Shown here in pieces: positions 8,514-18,442 of a DNA stretch of 64,000 bases. The DNA is taken from positions 1 to 64,000 of the forward strand of contig DATAYM010000042.1 of assembly GCA_036272595.1 (NCBI GenBank), in the 5' to 3' direction. Source of the DNA: Poindextera sp036272595 (GTDB lineage: Bacteria; Pseudomonadota; Alphaproteobacteria; Caulobacterales; Caulobacteraceae). The notes below the pieces were generated by a model. That model was not told where the DNA came from. It saw only the letters and a list, made by a program, of their open reading frames with translations, and ran no database searches. Position 1 is the first letter of the stretch. The number at the start of each line of letters is the position of its first letter. A program made the position numbers and the translations under genes.

Positions 8514-9980
8514 GTGTTGGAGTGGGCATTGGTTTCGCGTTTCGTGTTCGCCGGCGCCGAGCGCGCGCCGGACAAGACGGCTATCGTCTTCAACGGCCGC
8601 GCCCTCACCTATGGCGAGTTCGCCAGGGCGATCGAAGCGATGGTCCAGGCCTTTGAGGGTCACGGGATCGCCGGTCCCGGCTATGCGGTGGTGGCGCTTA
8701 CGGGCCTGCTCGACTTCTGGATCATCAGCCTGGCCCTGCGCGAACTCGGCCTCGCCACGGTGCCGGTTTCGTCCCCGCAGAACGCCGCGACTCTTCGCCT
8801 TGGCGACGTGCGGCTGGTCGTCACCGATCCCGAGCCCGCCTGGCCCGGGCTGGAAGCGCTTTGCGCCGGCCGCGGCTGGCCGCGCGTGCGGGTCCGCTGG
8901 GACGGCGCGCTGGCCCGTCCTGTCGAGGTCGGCCGCCCACGCGTGGCCGCGCCGGGCGAGCATGTGCTGCAGACCTCGGCGACCACCGGCGCCTACAAGG
9001 CGGTGCTGATGGCGCGCAGCTTCGAGCTCGCCTTCATGCGCGAGCGCGCCGCCTGGGCAGGGACCGACGAGGCTACCCGGTTCGCGCTGTTCAATTTCGG
9101 CGGCTGGACCGGGGCGGGCTACAAGACCGCCGCCAGCGTCTGGCTCGGCGGCGGCGCGATCGTCCTCGGCCAGGGCGCCGATGGGCGGCTGTGTTTCGCC
9201 GAGCCGGACCTGACCCACGCCATCATGCTTCCTGACCAGCTGGCCCATATCCTCGCCGGCGCGGCGGCGGGCGCCATCGCCTACCGGCCGGATCTGCGCC
9301 TGATGGTCGGCGGCGCGACCCCGCACCAGTCGCAGGTCGACCAGGCCAGAGCGCTCATCGCCCCGAACATGTACAACTCCATCGGCGCCACCGAGACCCC
9401 GACCTTCGCCGAGACCCGGCTGGAAACGCCGGAGGATCGCCGCTGGCACGTTCTGCTGGCCGAGCGCGACCCGCAGATCGTCGACGACGCCGACCGGCCC
9501 CTGCCCATCGGCCAGGTCGGGCATATCCGGGTCTCCACGAGGAACGGCCCGACCTGCTATCTGGACGATCCGGCGGCGAGCGCCGCCTTCTTCAAGGACG
9601 GCTACTTCTACCCCGGCGATCTCGGCCTGATCCGCGCCGACGGCCGCATGGCGCTGATGGGCCGCACCACCGACGTGATCAACGTGATGGGCCAGAAGAT
9701 TTCCCCCGCCCCGTTCGAGGACGCGCTGTGCGAGCGTCTTGGGATCAGCGGCGCCTGCCTCTTCTCGCGCCAGAACGATCGGGCCGACGAGAGCCTGCAC
9801 CTGGTCATCGAAAGCCCCGCGCCGCTGGACATCGCCCACCTGACCGCGGTCCTCAGGCAGACCCTGAGCGGCTTTCCCAGCGCCGAAATCCACTACCGCG
9901 CGGCCCTGCCGCGCAACGGCATGGGCAAGCTCATGCGCGCCGAAATCCAGAGGCGGGTGGGCCGCGTTCAGACCGGGTAG
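8514..9980 (+). CDS. AMP-dependent synthetase/ligase (ANL superfamily)
   Basis: This is a 488-residue ANL-fold adenylating enzyme. The P-loop is divergent (TSATTGAYKA, about residues 154-163, where TSGTTGxPKG is usual). The other core motifs are good: SIGATETP, the Asp of YPGDLG, GRTTDVINVMGQ and the C-terminal Lys of NGMGKLMR. It probably activates a carboxylate as acyl-AMP and thioester, with unknown substrate. The start is uncertain: GTG at 8514 has a poor ribosome site, while TTG at 8529 has GGAG 6 nt upstream. It is divergent from the PhyH gene and convergent with the hybrid kinase gene. Confidence 0.85.
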   Translation: MLEWALVSRFVFAGAERAPDKTAIVFNGRALTYGEFARAIEAMVQAFEGHGIAGPGYAVVALTGLLDFWIISLALRELGLATVPVSSPQNAATLRLGDVRLVVTDPEPAWPGLEALCAGRGWPRVRVRWDGALARPVEVGRPRVAAPGEHVLQTSATTGAYKAVLMARSFELAFMRERAAWAGTDEATRFALFNFGGWTGAGYKTAASVWLGGGAIVLGQGADGRLCFAEPDLTHAIMLPDQLAHILAGAAAGAIAYRPDLRLMVGGATPHQSQVDQARALIAPNMYNSIGATETPTFAETRLETPEDRRWHVLLAERDPQIVDDADRPLPIGQVGHIRVSTRNGPTCYLDDPAASAAFFKDGYFYPGDLGLIRADGRMALMGRTTDVINVMGQKISPAPFEDALCERLGISGACLFSRQNDRADESLHLVIESPAPLDIAHLTAVLRQTLSGFPSAEIHYRAALPRNGMGKLMRAEIQRRVGRVQTG

Positions 9981-10048
9981 GCGAAGCGCCCGTCGCGGAA
10001 GCACCCCGGGCCGGTTCCTGCCGGCCCAGCTTGCCGGCCTGAGGCGCG

Positions 10049-11467
<1,419 letters not shown>

Positions 11468-11553
11468 GGTGCGGCCCGGATTGGCTTGAGGCCAGCATGC
11501 AACCATCGCGCTAAGATTTGATTAGTACCGCCCGTTCGGCCGACGACGGCCCG

Positions 11554-12234
11554 CTACCGCTCGCCCGGCTTCAGCGCCAGGAAGCCGGCCGCCATGAACC
11601 TGGCGATCCGCTGCTTGACCGCGGCGAAGTCGTCCGAATGGCAAAGGCCGCCCGACAGGCGATCGATGCGCCCGGTGCGGGCCAGGGTGTTCATCAACGC
11701 CCCGGTGACGAAGTGGTAGCCCCAGAAGATGTCCTCTTCGGTATGCTCGGGCAGGGCGCGCTTCAGGATGCCCACCAGCTTCAGCACCACCGGGTCGAAG
11801 TGCACGTCCATCAAGGTCGCGCCCTCCGGGGTGTTGCTGACCCGGGCGCAGAATGCGGCATAGTTCATCCACGGCTCGCCGCCCTCGATATAGAGGTCGA
11901 GGTCGGTGTCCAGGAAGGCGTGCAGCGCCCCCTCGACGGTCGGGTGGTCGCCGACTTCCACCTCGTAGCGCTCCAGCGCCGCCACGCGCCGGCCGCTGGT
12001 GACGCCGGCGCGGCGGGCGAACACCGCCTCGAACAGGCTGGCCTTGTCCTCGAAATAATAGTGCAGCAGCGTGGTGTGCACGCCGACCCGGTTGGCGACG
12101 TCGCGCAGGGTGACGCCGGTCAGGCCGGTCTTCGAAAACAGGTATTCGGCCGCGTCGAGGATCTGCTCCAACGTCTCCGCGCGCTGCTCCGCCTTGCTGC
12201 GGCGCGTGCGCCTGATCGTTGAATCGTCTGACAT
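11554..12234 (-). CDS. TetR/AcrR family transcriptional regulator
   Basis: This is a 226-residue TetR protein with an N-terminal HTH (ILDAAEYLFSKTGLTGVTLRDVANRVGV, HTTLLHYYFEDK) and a larger C-terminal ligand domain. The ATG at 12234 has AAGGA 8 nt upstream and is chosen over 12288. It lies 50 bp downstream of an acyl-CoA synthetase gene on the same strand, in the same run as a TonB-dependent receptor. It is therefore a likely acyl-CoA- or substrate-responsive repressor of that cluster, which is inference from FadR/PsrA-like precedents. Confidence 0.9.
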   Translation of the reverse strand: MSDDSTIRRTRRSKAEQRAETLEQILDAAEYLFSKTGLTGVTLRDVANRVGVHTTLLHYYFEDKASLFEAVFARRAGVTSGRRVAALERYEVEVGDHPTVEGALHAFLDTDLDLYIEGGEPWMNYAAFCARVSNTPEGATLMDVHFDPVVLKLVGILKRALPEHTEEDIFWGYHFVTGALMNTLARTGRIDRLSGGLCHSDDFAAVKQRIARFMAAGFLALKPGER

Positions 12235-12284
12235 CGAGCCGGTCCTTCTTAGACCGCGGGCGAGATCGGCCGGATCGATATCCT

Positions 12285-13886
12285 TCAAGGATTGGCGTCC
12301 TCGCCGACGATCGTCCCCGCTAGGTAATCCGCACGCAGCCTGATCTTGTCAATCTTTCCGGTCGCGGCCAGCGGCATGGCGGCGATCTGCAGTATCTGGT
12401 CGGGAAGCTGCCAGTCCGGCGCCTTGCCGCGCAGGAAGTCGCGCAGGGATTGGGCGTCGATGGCGCGGCCCTGGCGTGGCTCGACGATCAGCACCGGGCG
12501 CTCCCCCCACCTGTCGTCGGGCCGGCCGATGACCGCCACCTGGCCGACCGAGGGGTGGGCGCCGACGATGTCCTCGATCTCGGCCGGATTGATCCATTCG
12601 CCGCCGGACTTGATCAGGTCTTTCGTCCGTCCACGGATAGTCAGGGCGCCAGCCTCGTCGAGGCTGGCCAGATCGCCGGTGTCGAAATAGCCCTCGGCGT
12701 CCAGCGAATCCGCATCGGCGCGGAAATAGCGGTCGAGCACGCTGGCGCCCTTCACCTTCAGATGGCCGACCGGACCGCGCTGTTGCGCCAGGGCGGCCCC
12801 GTCGGCGTCGGTCAGCTTGAGGTCCAGGCCCATCGCCGGGCGGCCGGCGCCCTGCGACCCCGACGGCGCGCCGGACGCGGCGACCGTGCCCAGCGGCGAC
12901 AGCTCGGTCATGCCCCAGCTGGTCTGCACAACCACGCCCAGCCGCGCCTCGATGCGCCGGATCAGGGCGTCGGGGCAGCTGGAGCCGCCGATGATCACCC
13001 GTTTCAGGTCCGGAAGCTCGCCGCCGACGGCGTCGAGGTGGTCGACCACCCCCAGCCAGACGGTCTGCACCCCGGCGGCGACGGTGACGGCCTCGGCCCG
13101 CATCAGGGCCGCCAGGCTGGCGCCGTCGGCGTGGCGGCCGGGCAGGACCAGCTTGGCGCCCACCGCCGGCGCGGCGAAAGGCAGGCCCCAGCCGTTGGCG
13201 TGGAACATCGGCACGGCGGCCAGCAGGACGTCGGCGCCGGTCAGGGCGAAGGCGTCGGCCTGTAGCGCGCGCAGGGTGTGCAGATAGTTCGAGCGGTGGG
13301 TGTAGAGCACGCCCTTGGGCCTGCCGGTGGTGCCGGAGGTGTAGCAGAGGCCGGCCGGGGTCTCCTCGTCGAAGCCGCCCCAGGTGACCGCCGCGCCCCG
13401 GGTCTCCAGCAGGACCTCAAGCCCCCAGACCTTCGCGCCGTCGATCGGCAGCCCGTCCGCCGCGCCTTCGCCGTCCATCAGGATGATGGACTCCAGCCCT
13501 GGGCAGAGCGGCAGGAGCTCCCGCACCAGCGGCGCCAGGTTGGCGGCGGCGGCCAGCACCCGGTCCTCCGCCTCGTTGACCATCGCCGCCAGCTGCGTCG
13601 CCGCCAGTCGCGGGTTGAGCGTGTGGCAGACAAGGCCCGCCCCCATGGCGGCATAGTACATCTCCAGGTGATGCTGGGTGTTCCAGGCCAGGGTGGCGAT
13701 GCGGTCGCCGGGCCGAAGGCCCAGCGTCGCCAGAGCCCCGGACAGCCGGTTGCTGCGCGCCCGCAAGTCCGCATAGCCGATGCGGCCGGCGATGCGGCCC
13801 GCCTCCGCGGTGACCACCTGCCGCTCGCCCGACCACTTGGCGGCATGGTCGAGAAACTTGTCTACGGTGAGCGCGTAGGACTGCAT
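12285..13886 (-). CDS. Long-chain acyl-CoA synthetase (AMP-forming)
   Basis: The 533-residue ANL enzyme has a canonical P-loop (TSGTTGRPKG) and WGMTE (A5). It also has YFDTGDLA, the hinge GRTKDLIKSGGEWI and the catalytic Lys in ATGKIDKI. The order and length match class I fatty-acid CoA ligases of the FadD/AlkK type (medium- to long-chain). It sits directly below the TonB-receptor terminator and above a tetR gene, suggesting ligation of the compound imported by the receptor to CoA. The ATG at 13886 is preferred; the frame extends to a TTG at 13913. Confidence 0.92.
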   Translation of the reverse strand: MQSYALTVDKFLDHAAKWSGERQVVTAEAGRIAGRIGYADLRARSNRLSGALATLGLRPGDRIATLAWNTQHHLEMYYAAMGAGLVCHTLNPRLAATQLAAMVNEAEDRVLAAAANLAPLVRELLPLCPGLESIILMDGEGAADGLPIDGAKVWGLEVLLETRGAAVTWGGFDEETPAGLCYTSGTTGRPKGVLYTHRSNYLHTLRALQADAFALTGADVLLAAVPMFHANGWGLPFAAPAVGAKLVLPGRHADGASLAALMRAEAVTVAAGVQTVWLGVVDHLDAVGGELPDLKRVIIGGSSCPDALIRRIEARLGVVVQTSWGMTELSPLGTVAASGAPSGSQGAGRPAMGLDLKLTDADGAALAQQRGPVGHLKVKGASVLDRYFRADADSLDAEGYFDTGDLASLDEAGALTIRGRTKDLIKSGGEWINPAEIEDIVGAHPSVGQVAVIGRPDDRWGERPVLIVEPRQGRAIDAQSLRDFLRGKAPDWQLPDQILQIAAMPLAATGKIDKIRLRADYLAGTIVGEDANP

Positions 13887-13911
13887 GAGCCTGGGGGGAA
13901 ATGGCGAAAAC

Positions 13912-13951
13912 AAAAAAGGCCGGCCGCCGGCTGGTTCCAGCGCGGCGGCCG
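13912..13951 (-). terminator. Rho-independent terminator of the TonB-receptor gene
   Basis: Read leftward, a perfect 9-bp GC stem (CGGCCGCCG / CGGCGGCCG) encloses an inner CTGG-AA-CCAG hairpin. It is followed by GCC and a run of six T, then G and four T. It lies 18 bp after the receptor stop codon and just upstream of the acyl-CoA synthetase start, so the synthetase must have its own promoter or depend on read-through. Confidence 0.88.
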
Positions 13952-13968
13952 ATTGAAGGAGACAGCCC

Positions 13969-16185
13969 TTAGAAGGTCTTCATGACGCTGACGCCGAACT
14001 GCAGCGGCGGCCCGGCCAGTTCGATCGGCGACAGCACGGCGGCGACATAGTGGTCGTTCAGCAGGTTGGTTCCGTACAGCGTCGTGACATAGCTGCCGTG
14101 GGTCCAGGCCAGGGTGGCGCCCAGGATGTTGCGCGGAGCCAGATAGTCCCCGGCCGCCCGGTTGTCGAACAGGGTCGCCCACTGGCTGGAGATGTAGCTG
14201 AAGGTGACTCCCGGGGTCAGCAGGTCGCCGCCGGCGAGGTGGAAGTTGTACTGGGCCCCGACATCGAAGGTGACGTCCGGCGCGTAGGTCTGCGGATGGC
14301 CCGCCAGGTCGAGGCAGGGGCCGACGGCCGGTCCGGTCTTGATGTTGCAGGTCCCGGACTCCGGCAGCCGCGGGTCCTCGCCGTAGAACCTGCCAAGCGC
14401 GCTGTGGCCGACGCCGAGGCCGATATTGCCCGAGAAATCCCCCCAGACCCCCTGGGCCGAGGCTTCGATCCCATAGAGCTTGGTGCCGCTCGGATCGTTC
14501 TCCTCCGTCGTCTGCGTCGGATTGTTCGGGATTGGTATGATCACCTGGAAGTGCTGGAAGTCGTTGTAATAGAAGCCGAGCTGGGTGTGGACGTGGTTGT
14601 CCAGCAGGGTGGCTTTCCAGCCGCCCTCATAGTCGGTCACATATTCCTGCCCGAACGGCGGCGGGATGACGCCGCCGGCGAAGTACAGCACCCCGTTGAG
14701 GCCGCCCGGCTTGGCGCCGGTGGCGACGAATGCATAGAGGAAGTTGTCCGCGTCGATATTCCAGTTCAGCGCCACCTTGCCGGTGAAGTTGGAGCCGTAT
14801 TCGCTGGCGTTGTCGAGGTAGTCGATGCCGTAGGCGACGTATTCCGGCACCAGCCAGCGCACGTGGTTGACGGTGCCCCAGTTTGAATACCGCGCCCCGA
14901 GCTGCAGCTGGAAGCCGTCGGGCAGGTTGAAGCTGAGCTGCCCGAACACCGCCCCGGTATAGGTGTTGTTCACGCCGTAGAGCTCTTCGTCGACGCCTCC
15001 CGGCGGGACGCCGATGTCGAACTGGCCCTTCGGGAAATTGTAGTCGTTGCTCTGGTAGTAACCGCCCAGCACCCAGGTGAACGGCCCCTTGTCGGGCGAG
15101 ATGATATTGAATTCCTGAGACCAGATCGCCTCGTGGACGCCCTCGTCGATGATGTAGTTGGGCGCCGGCAGGTCGGTGCCGTCGATGTCGCCGGTCCAGG
15201 CCGAGCGGCCCTGCTGGTAGCCGGTGATGGAGCGGAAGGTGATGTCGCTGCCGGGATCGACATAGTCGATCTTCAGGATCGAGCGGACGAACTGGTCGGT
15301 GGCGAAGGTGTGGTAGTTGTTGTTGAAATTGAACAGGCTGCTGGTCGGATTGAGCTTGCCGGTCAGCGGATTGATGATCGCCTGGCCGAAATAGCCGCCG
15401 TTGGCGAGATAGTCGTAGTCGGTCTTGAACGACACCGTCAGGGCCGAGGTCGGTTTCCACAGCAGCGAGACGCGGCCGCTGCCCCACATCAGGTTGCGGT
15501 CGCCGGTCAGCGGGCCGCCGATATGGTAGAACGGGTTGCGGTATTCGGTGTTGAACGCGATCCGCGCGGCGAAGGTGTCGCTGACCGGCACGTTCACCGC
15601 CCCCTGCAGGCTGGTGTCATTGTAGTTGCCGTAGCGGCCAAGCAGGTAGCCGCTGTAGCCGCCGTCGATCACCGGGTTGCGGGTGGTCAGGATAACCGCG
15701 CCGCCGGTGGCGTTCTGGCCGGCGAACGTGCCTTGCGGACCGCGCAGGATCTCCAGGTTGGCGACGTCGAAATAGGGCTCTTCCTGGATATAGCCGGGGA
15801 AGGTGGCGACGCCGTCGCGATAGGTGACCACCCCGGTGGTGGTCTGGGTGTTGTGCTCGCCCTTGCCGATGCCGCGGATGTCGAAGTCGTTGCCCTGGCC
15901 GAAATTGTTGATGGTCAGCGACGGACTGAGGAACTGCAACTGGTCGACCGAAACCACGCCCTTGCGGGTCAGGTCGGCGCCGGACAGCACCGTCGCGGCG
16001 ATGGCGGTCTTCTGCAGGTTGGTCGTCCGGCGTTCGGCGGTGATGACCACATCCGTGATCCCGCCCGCGCTATTCGAGGCGGCGGCGGGGGCGGCGCTGG
16101 GCGCCGGTGCGCTGGTCTGGGCGTTCGCCGCGCCGCACCACGCCAATGCGAACACGGACGCGCTTATCCAGATGGTGGTCTTCAT
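13969..16185 (-). CDS. TonB-dependent outer-membrane receptor
   Basis: The 738-residue protein has a Sec signal (MKTTIWISASVFALAW, cleavage after ANA). A plug domain follows (DVVITAERR TonB-box-like start; GQGNDFDIRGIG; EILRGPQGTFAGQNATGGAV), then a long 22-strand beta-barrel ending in the aromatic VMKTF. It imports a large or hydrophobic ligand across the outer membrane using TonB-ExbBD energy. The ATG at 16185 has GGGAGG just upstream, while the frame extends 12 nt further. Next to acyl-CoA ligase and TetR genes, a lipid-like or aromatic substrate is more likely than a siderophore (inference). Confidence 0.93.
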   Translation of the reverse strand: MKTTIWISASVFALAWCGAANAQTSAPAPSAAPAAASNSAGGITDVVITAERRTTNLQKTAIAATVLSGADLTRKGVVSVDQLQFLSPSLTINNFGQGNDFDIRGIGKGEHNTQTTTGVVTYRDGVATFPGYIQEEPYFDVANLEILRGPQGTFAGQNATGGAVILTTRNPVIDGGYSGYLLGRYGNYNDTSLQGAVNVPVSDTFAARIAFNTEYRNPFYHIGGPLTGDRNLMWGSGRVSLLWKPTSALTVSFKTDYDYLANGGYFGQAIINPLTGKLNPTSSLFNFNNNYHTFATDQFVRSILKIDYVDPGSDITFRSITGYQQGRSAWTGDIDGTDLPAPNYIIDEGVHEAIWSQEFNIISPDKGPFTWVLGGYYQSNDYNFPKGQFDIGVPPGGVDEELYGVNNTYTGAVFGQLSFNLPDGFQLQLGARYSNWGTVNHVRWLVPEYVAYGIDYLDNASEYGSNFTGKVALNWNIDADNFLYAFVATGAKPGGLNGVLYFAGGVIPPPFGQEYVTDYEGGWKATLLDNHVHTQLGFYYNDFQHFQVIIPIPNNPTQTTEENDPSGTKLYGIEASAQGVWGDFSGNIGLGVGHSALGRFYGEDPRLPESGTCNIKTGPAVGPCLDLAGHPQTYAPDVTFDVGAQYNFHLAGGDLLTPGVTFSYISSQWATLFDNRAAGDYLAPRNILGATLAWTHGSYVTTLYGTNLLNDHYVAAVLSPIELAGPPLQFGVSVMKTF

Positions 16186-16536
16186 GATCCCTCCCAATGC
16201 CCTGCGTTGCGCGCTCTGCGGCGAACAACGTGGCCCAAAGCTGGATCAGGCTCGTTAAGCTGTCAATGCTCACTATCGCTTGAGTGAATATCTTCGCAGG
16301 CCGATGCGGGACGGCCACACCGGGCGCCTGAGGGCCCCCGTGGTCTTCCGAGATCGAAGCGAGATTCGCGTTTCGGCGCGAAGTGGTTCCTCCTAGGGAC
16401 GACCGGGCTCGATCCGGACCAGAACCTTTCTCGTCAGGCAGAGGTTGACCAGCGCCGTCCAATCGAATTCCCCGCTCATGAACCCGCATTCCTACCGCAC
16501 CCGAGAAAGACGCCGCCGGCGGCCGGCCCGCTCGCG
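16186..16536. promoter_or_regulatory. Intergenic region with likely promoter of the TonB-receptor gene
   Basis: About 350 bp without a convincing gene. Read leftward, TTGACA (16266-16261) is a perfect -35 element, with a weak -10 about 17-18 bp downstream. Immediately upstream of it is an inverted repeat TCACT-8 nt-AGTGA at 16270-16287, a possible operator for the TetR at 11554-12234. The rest has no recognisable element. The rightward promoter of the NADH-dehydrogenase gene must also lie here but I cannot place it. Confidence 0.45.
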
Positions 16537-16554
16537 ATGTGTGGCGGCCGCCCG

Positions 16555-17847
16555 ATGAGTCCCGCTCCGCCGACGCCCAGGCGGCGCGTCGTCATCGTCG
16601 GCGGCGGGTTCGGCGGCCTCGAGGCGGTCAAGCGCCTGGCCGGAGCGCCGGTCGACATCACCCTGGTCGACCAGCGCAACCATCACATCTTCCAGCCCCT
16701 GCTCTACCAGGCCGCCACCGCCTCCCTGGCCCCGTCGGAGATCGCCTGGCCGCTGCGGGCGCTGGAGCGCGACCGTCCGGAGGTCACCACCCTGCTCGCC
16801 ACGGTGACCGGCGTCGACGCCGACGCCCGCAACGTTCTACTCGATCATGGCGCGTCCCTGCCCTACGATGTCCTGGTGCTCGCCACCGGCGCCCGCCACG
16901 CCTATTTCGGCCACGACGAGTGGGAGCCCTTCGCGCCCGGCCTGAAGACCCTGGAGGACGCGACCGCCATCCGCCGGCGCATCCTGCTGGCCTTTGAGGC
17001 GGCCGAGCGCGAGCCCGATCCGGAGCGCCGCGCCGCCCTGCTCACATTCGCCATCGTCGGCGCCGGACCGACCGGGGTCGAGTTGGCCGGAACCATCGCC
17101 GAACTGGCCAGGACCACCCTGCCGCGGGACTTCCGCAACATCGACACCCGTCAGGCCCGCATCGTGCTGATCGAGGCCGGGCCGCGGGTGCTGGCGGAGT
17201 ACCCTGCGGATCTCTCGGCCTATGCGAGCCGCGCGCTGGAAAGCCTCGGCGTCGAGATCGAGCTGTCGCGGCCGGTTTCCCGTTGCACCGCCGAGGGCGT
17301 GGTCTTCGGCGACCGCCAACTGCCGGCCAGGACCATCATCTGGGCCGCCGGCGTCCAAGCCTCGCCCGCCGCCCAGTGGCTGGATGTCGCCGCCGACCGG
17401 TCCGGCCGGCTGCGGGTGACGGCGGACCTCGGCGTCCCCGGCCGTCCGGAGATCTTCGCCGTCGGCGATACGGTGACCATCGCGCGGGCGAACGGTAAGC
17501 CCGTGCCCGGCATCGCGCCGGCCGCCAAGCAGCAGGGCGCCTATGTCGCCAGGGCGATCCGGGCGCGCCTGGCCGGGCGGACGATCCGGCCCTTCGCCTA
17601 TGTGCACCAGGGCAGCCTGGCGCAGATCGGCCGGAACCGGGCGATCATCGATTTCGGCTGGATCCGGCTGCGCGGCTCCCTGGCCTGGTGGATCTGGGGC
17701 GTCGCCCACATCTATTTCCTGATCGGCGTCCGCACCCGCCTGATCGTCGCCATCAACTGGCTCTGGATCCACACCTTCGACCAGCGCAGCGCCCGCCTGA
17801 TCACCCGCGGACCGCAGGACGGCGAGCCGGCGAGGCCGATCGACTGA
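16555..17847 (+). CDS. NAD(P)/FAD-dependent oxidoreductase, type II NADH dehydrogenase-like
   Basis: The 430-residue flavoprotein has the FAD-binding GxGxxG near the N-terminus (VIVGGGFGGLEAVK) and a second dinucleotide fold for NAD(P)H (AIVGAGPTGVELAG). It also has the FAD motif EIFAVGDTV and a C-terminal amphipathic/hydrophobic region (WWIWGVAHIYFLIG, IVAINWLWIHTF) that anchors type II NADH dehydrogenases to the membrane. It should transfer electrons from NADH to quinone without proton pumping. The start is uncertain: an ATG at 16537 adds six residues, and neither site has a strong Shine-Dalgarno. It is a single gene, convergent with the frameshifted membrane-protein gene. Confidence 0.9.
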   Translation: MSPAPPTPRRRVVIVGGGFGGLEAVKRLAGAPVDITLVDQRNHHIFQPLLYQAATASLAPSEIAWPLRALERDRPEVTTLLATVTGVDADARNVLLDHGASLPYDVLVLATGARHAYFGHDEWEPFAPGLKTLEDATAIRRRILLAFEAAEREPDPERRAALLTFAIVGAGPTGVELAGTIAELARTTLPRDFRNIDTRQARIVLIEAGPRVLAEYPADLSAYASRALESLGVEIELSRPVSRCTAEGVVFGDRQLPARTIIWAAGVQASPAAQWLDVAADRSGRLRVTADLGVPGRPEIFAVGDTVTIARANGKPVPGIAPAAKQQGAYVARAIRARLAGRTIRPFAYVHQGSLAQIGRNRAIIDFGWIRLRGSLAWWIWGVAHIYFLIGVRTRLIVAINWLWIHTFDQRSARLITRGPQDGEPARPID

Positions 17848-17879
17848 TGTCCGCCCCGCGGGGCCGCCAGGCGGCCCGG

Positions 17880-18331
17880 CTAGGCGGTCGTCGCCGTCCA
17901 GGCAAAGAGCACGGCCGCATAGGCGTTGATCAGCAGGGTGCGAACCCGTGGGTCCGCAGGATGACGGCCAGGTAGGGGCTTTTCGGCCCCGCCGGGTCGC
18001 GGCTGAGTTTCGCCTGCCAACGTCCCCAGAATATCGCCGTCAGCACGGCTGACGCGGTCTGCAGCCCCAAGGCGCCCCAGATGCCCCATGCCGGGGAGCC
18101 CGCGGGATGAAATCCGATCAGACCAAGGCCGCCGGCATAGGCCGCGGCCAGGGGCGCAAAGACCCAGTAGGGCAGCTTGCCCCAGTGGACGCCCTGGATC
18201 TCGGCGAACCGATCGGCGCCGACCAGCCGCCACGATCGGAAGATATCGACCTCATGCGCCCAGATGACCCCGACCAGGTAGAAGCTCAATGCCAGGTTGG
18301 CGAGCAGGAACAGTTTGGCGGGATTTGCCAT
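17880..18331 (-). pseudogene. Small four-helix membrane protein gene with a -1 frameshift
   Basis: From the ATG at 18331 the frame encodes hydrophobic helices (FLLANLALSFYLVGVIW, WVFAPLAAAYAGGLGLIGF, WGALGLQTASAVLTAIFWG) and PYLAVILRTH, then stops early at 17930 as GFAPC. The neighbouring frame continues as VRTLLINAYAAVLFAWTATTA and stops at 17880. Restoring one base at about 17946-17948 (CAC-GGG to CAC-TGG) joins them into a 150-residue protein with a fourth helix. This is either a true inactivating deletion or a sequencing error. I do not recognise the family. It is convergent with the NADH dehydrogenase gene and divergent from the PAS kinase. Confidence 0.65.
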
Positions 18332-18442
18332 GCCGTGCAGCCTATCATTCCCCGACCGGCGATTCGCCGTTTTGAAACCGATGAACGAACAGCTCGCTGC
18401 GGCGTTGGTGAGGCTGGCTGTCTGCTAGGGCTGGCATTCGTC

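Noticed and set aside
10008..10027. GGGCCGG-TTCCTG-CCGGCCC hairpin between two convergent genes
   Set aside because: No T-run on either side, so termination cannot be claimed.
15133..16287. 384-codon rightward frame opposite the TonB receptor
   Set aside because: The receptor has a signal peptide, plug, barrel and terminator on the minus strand.
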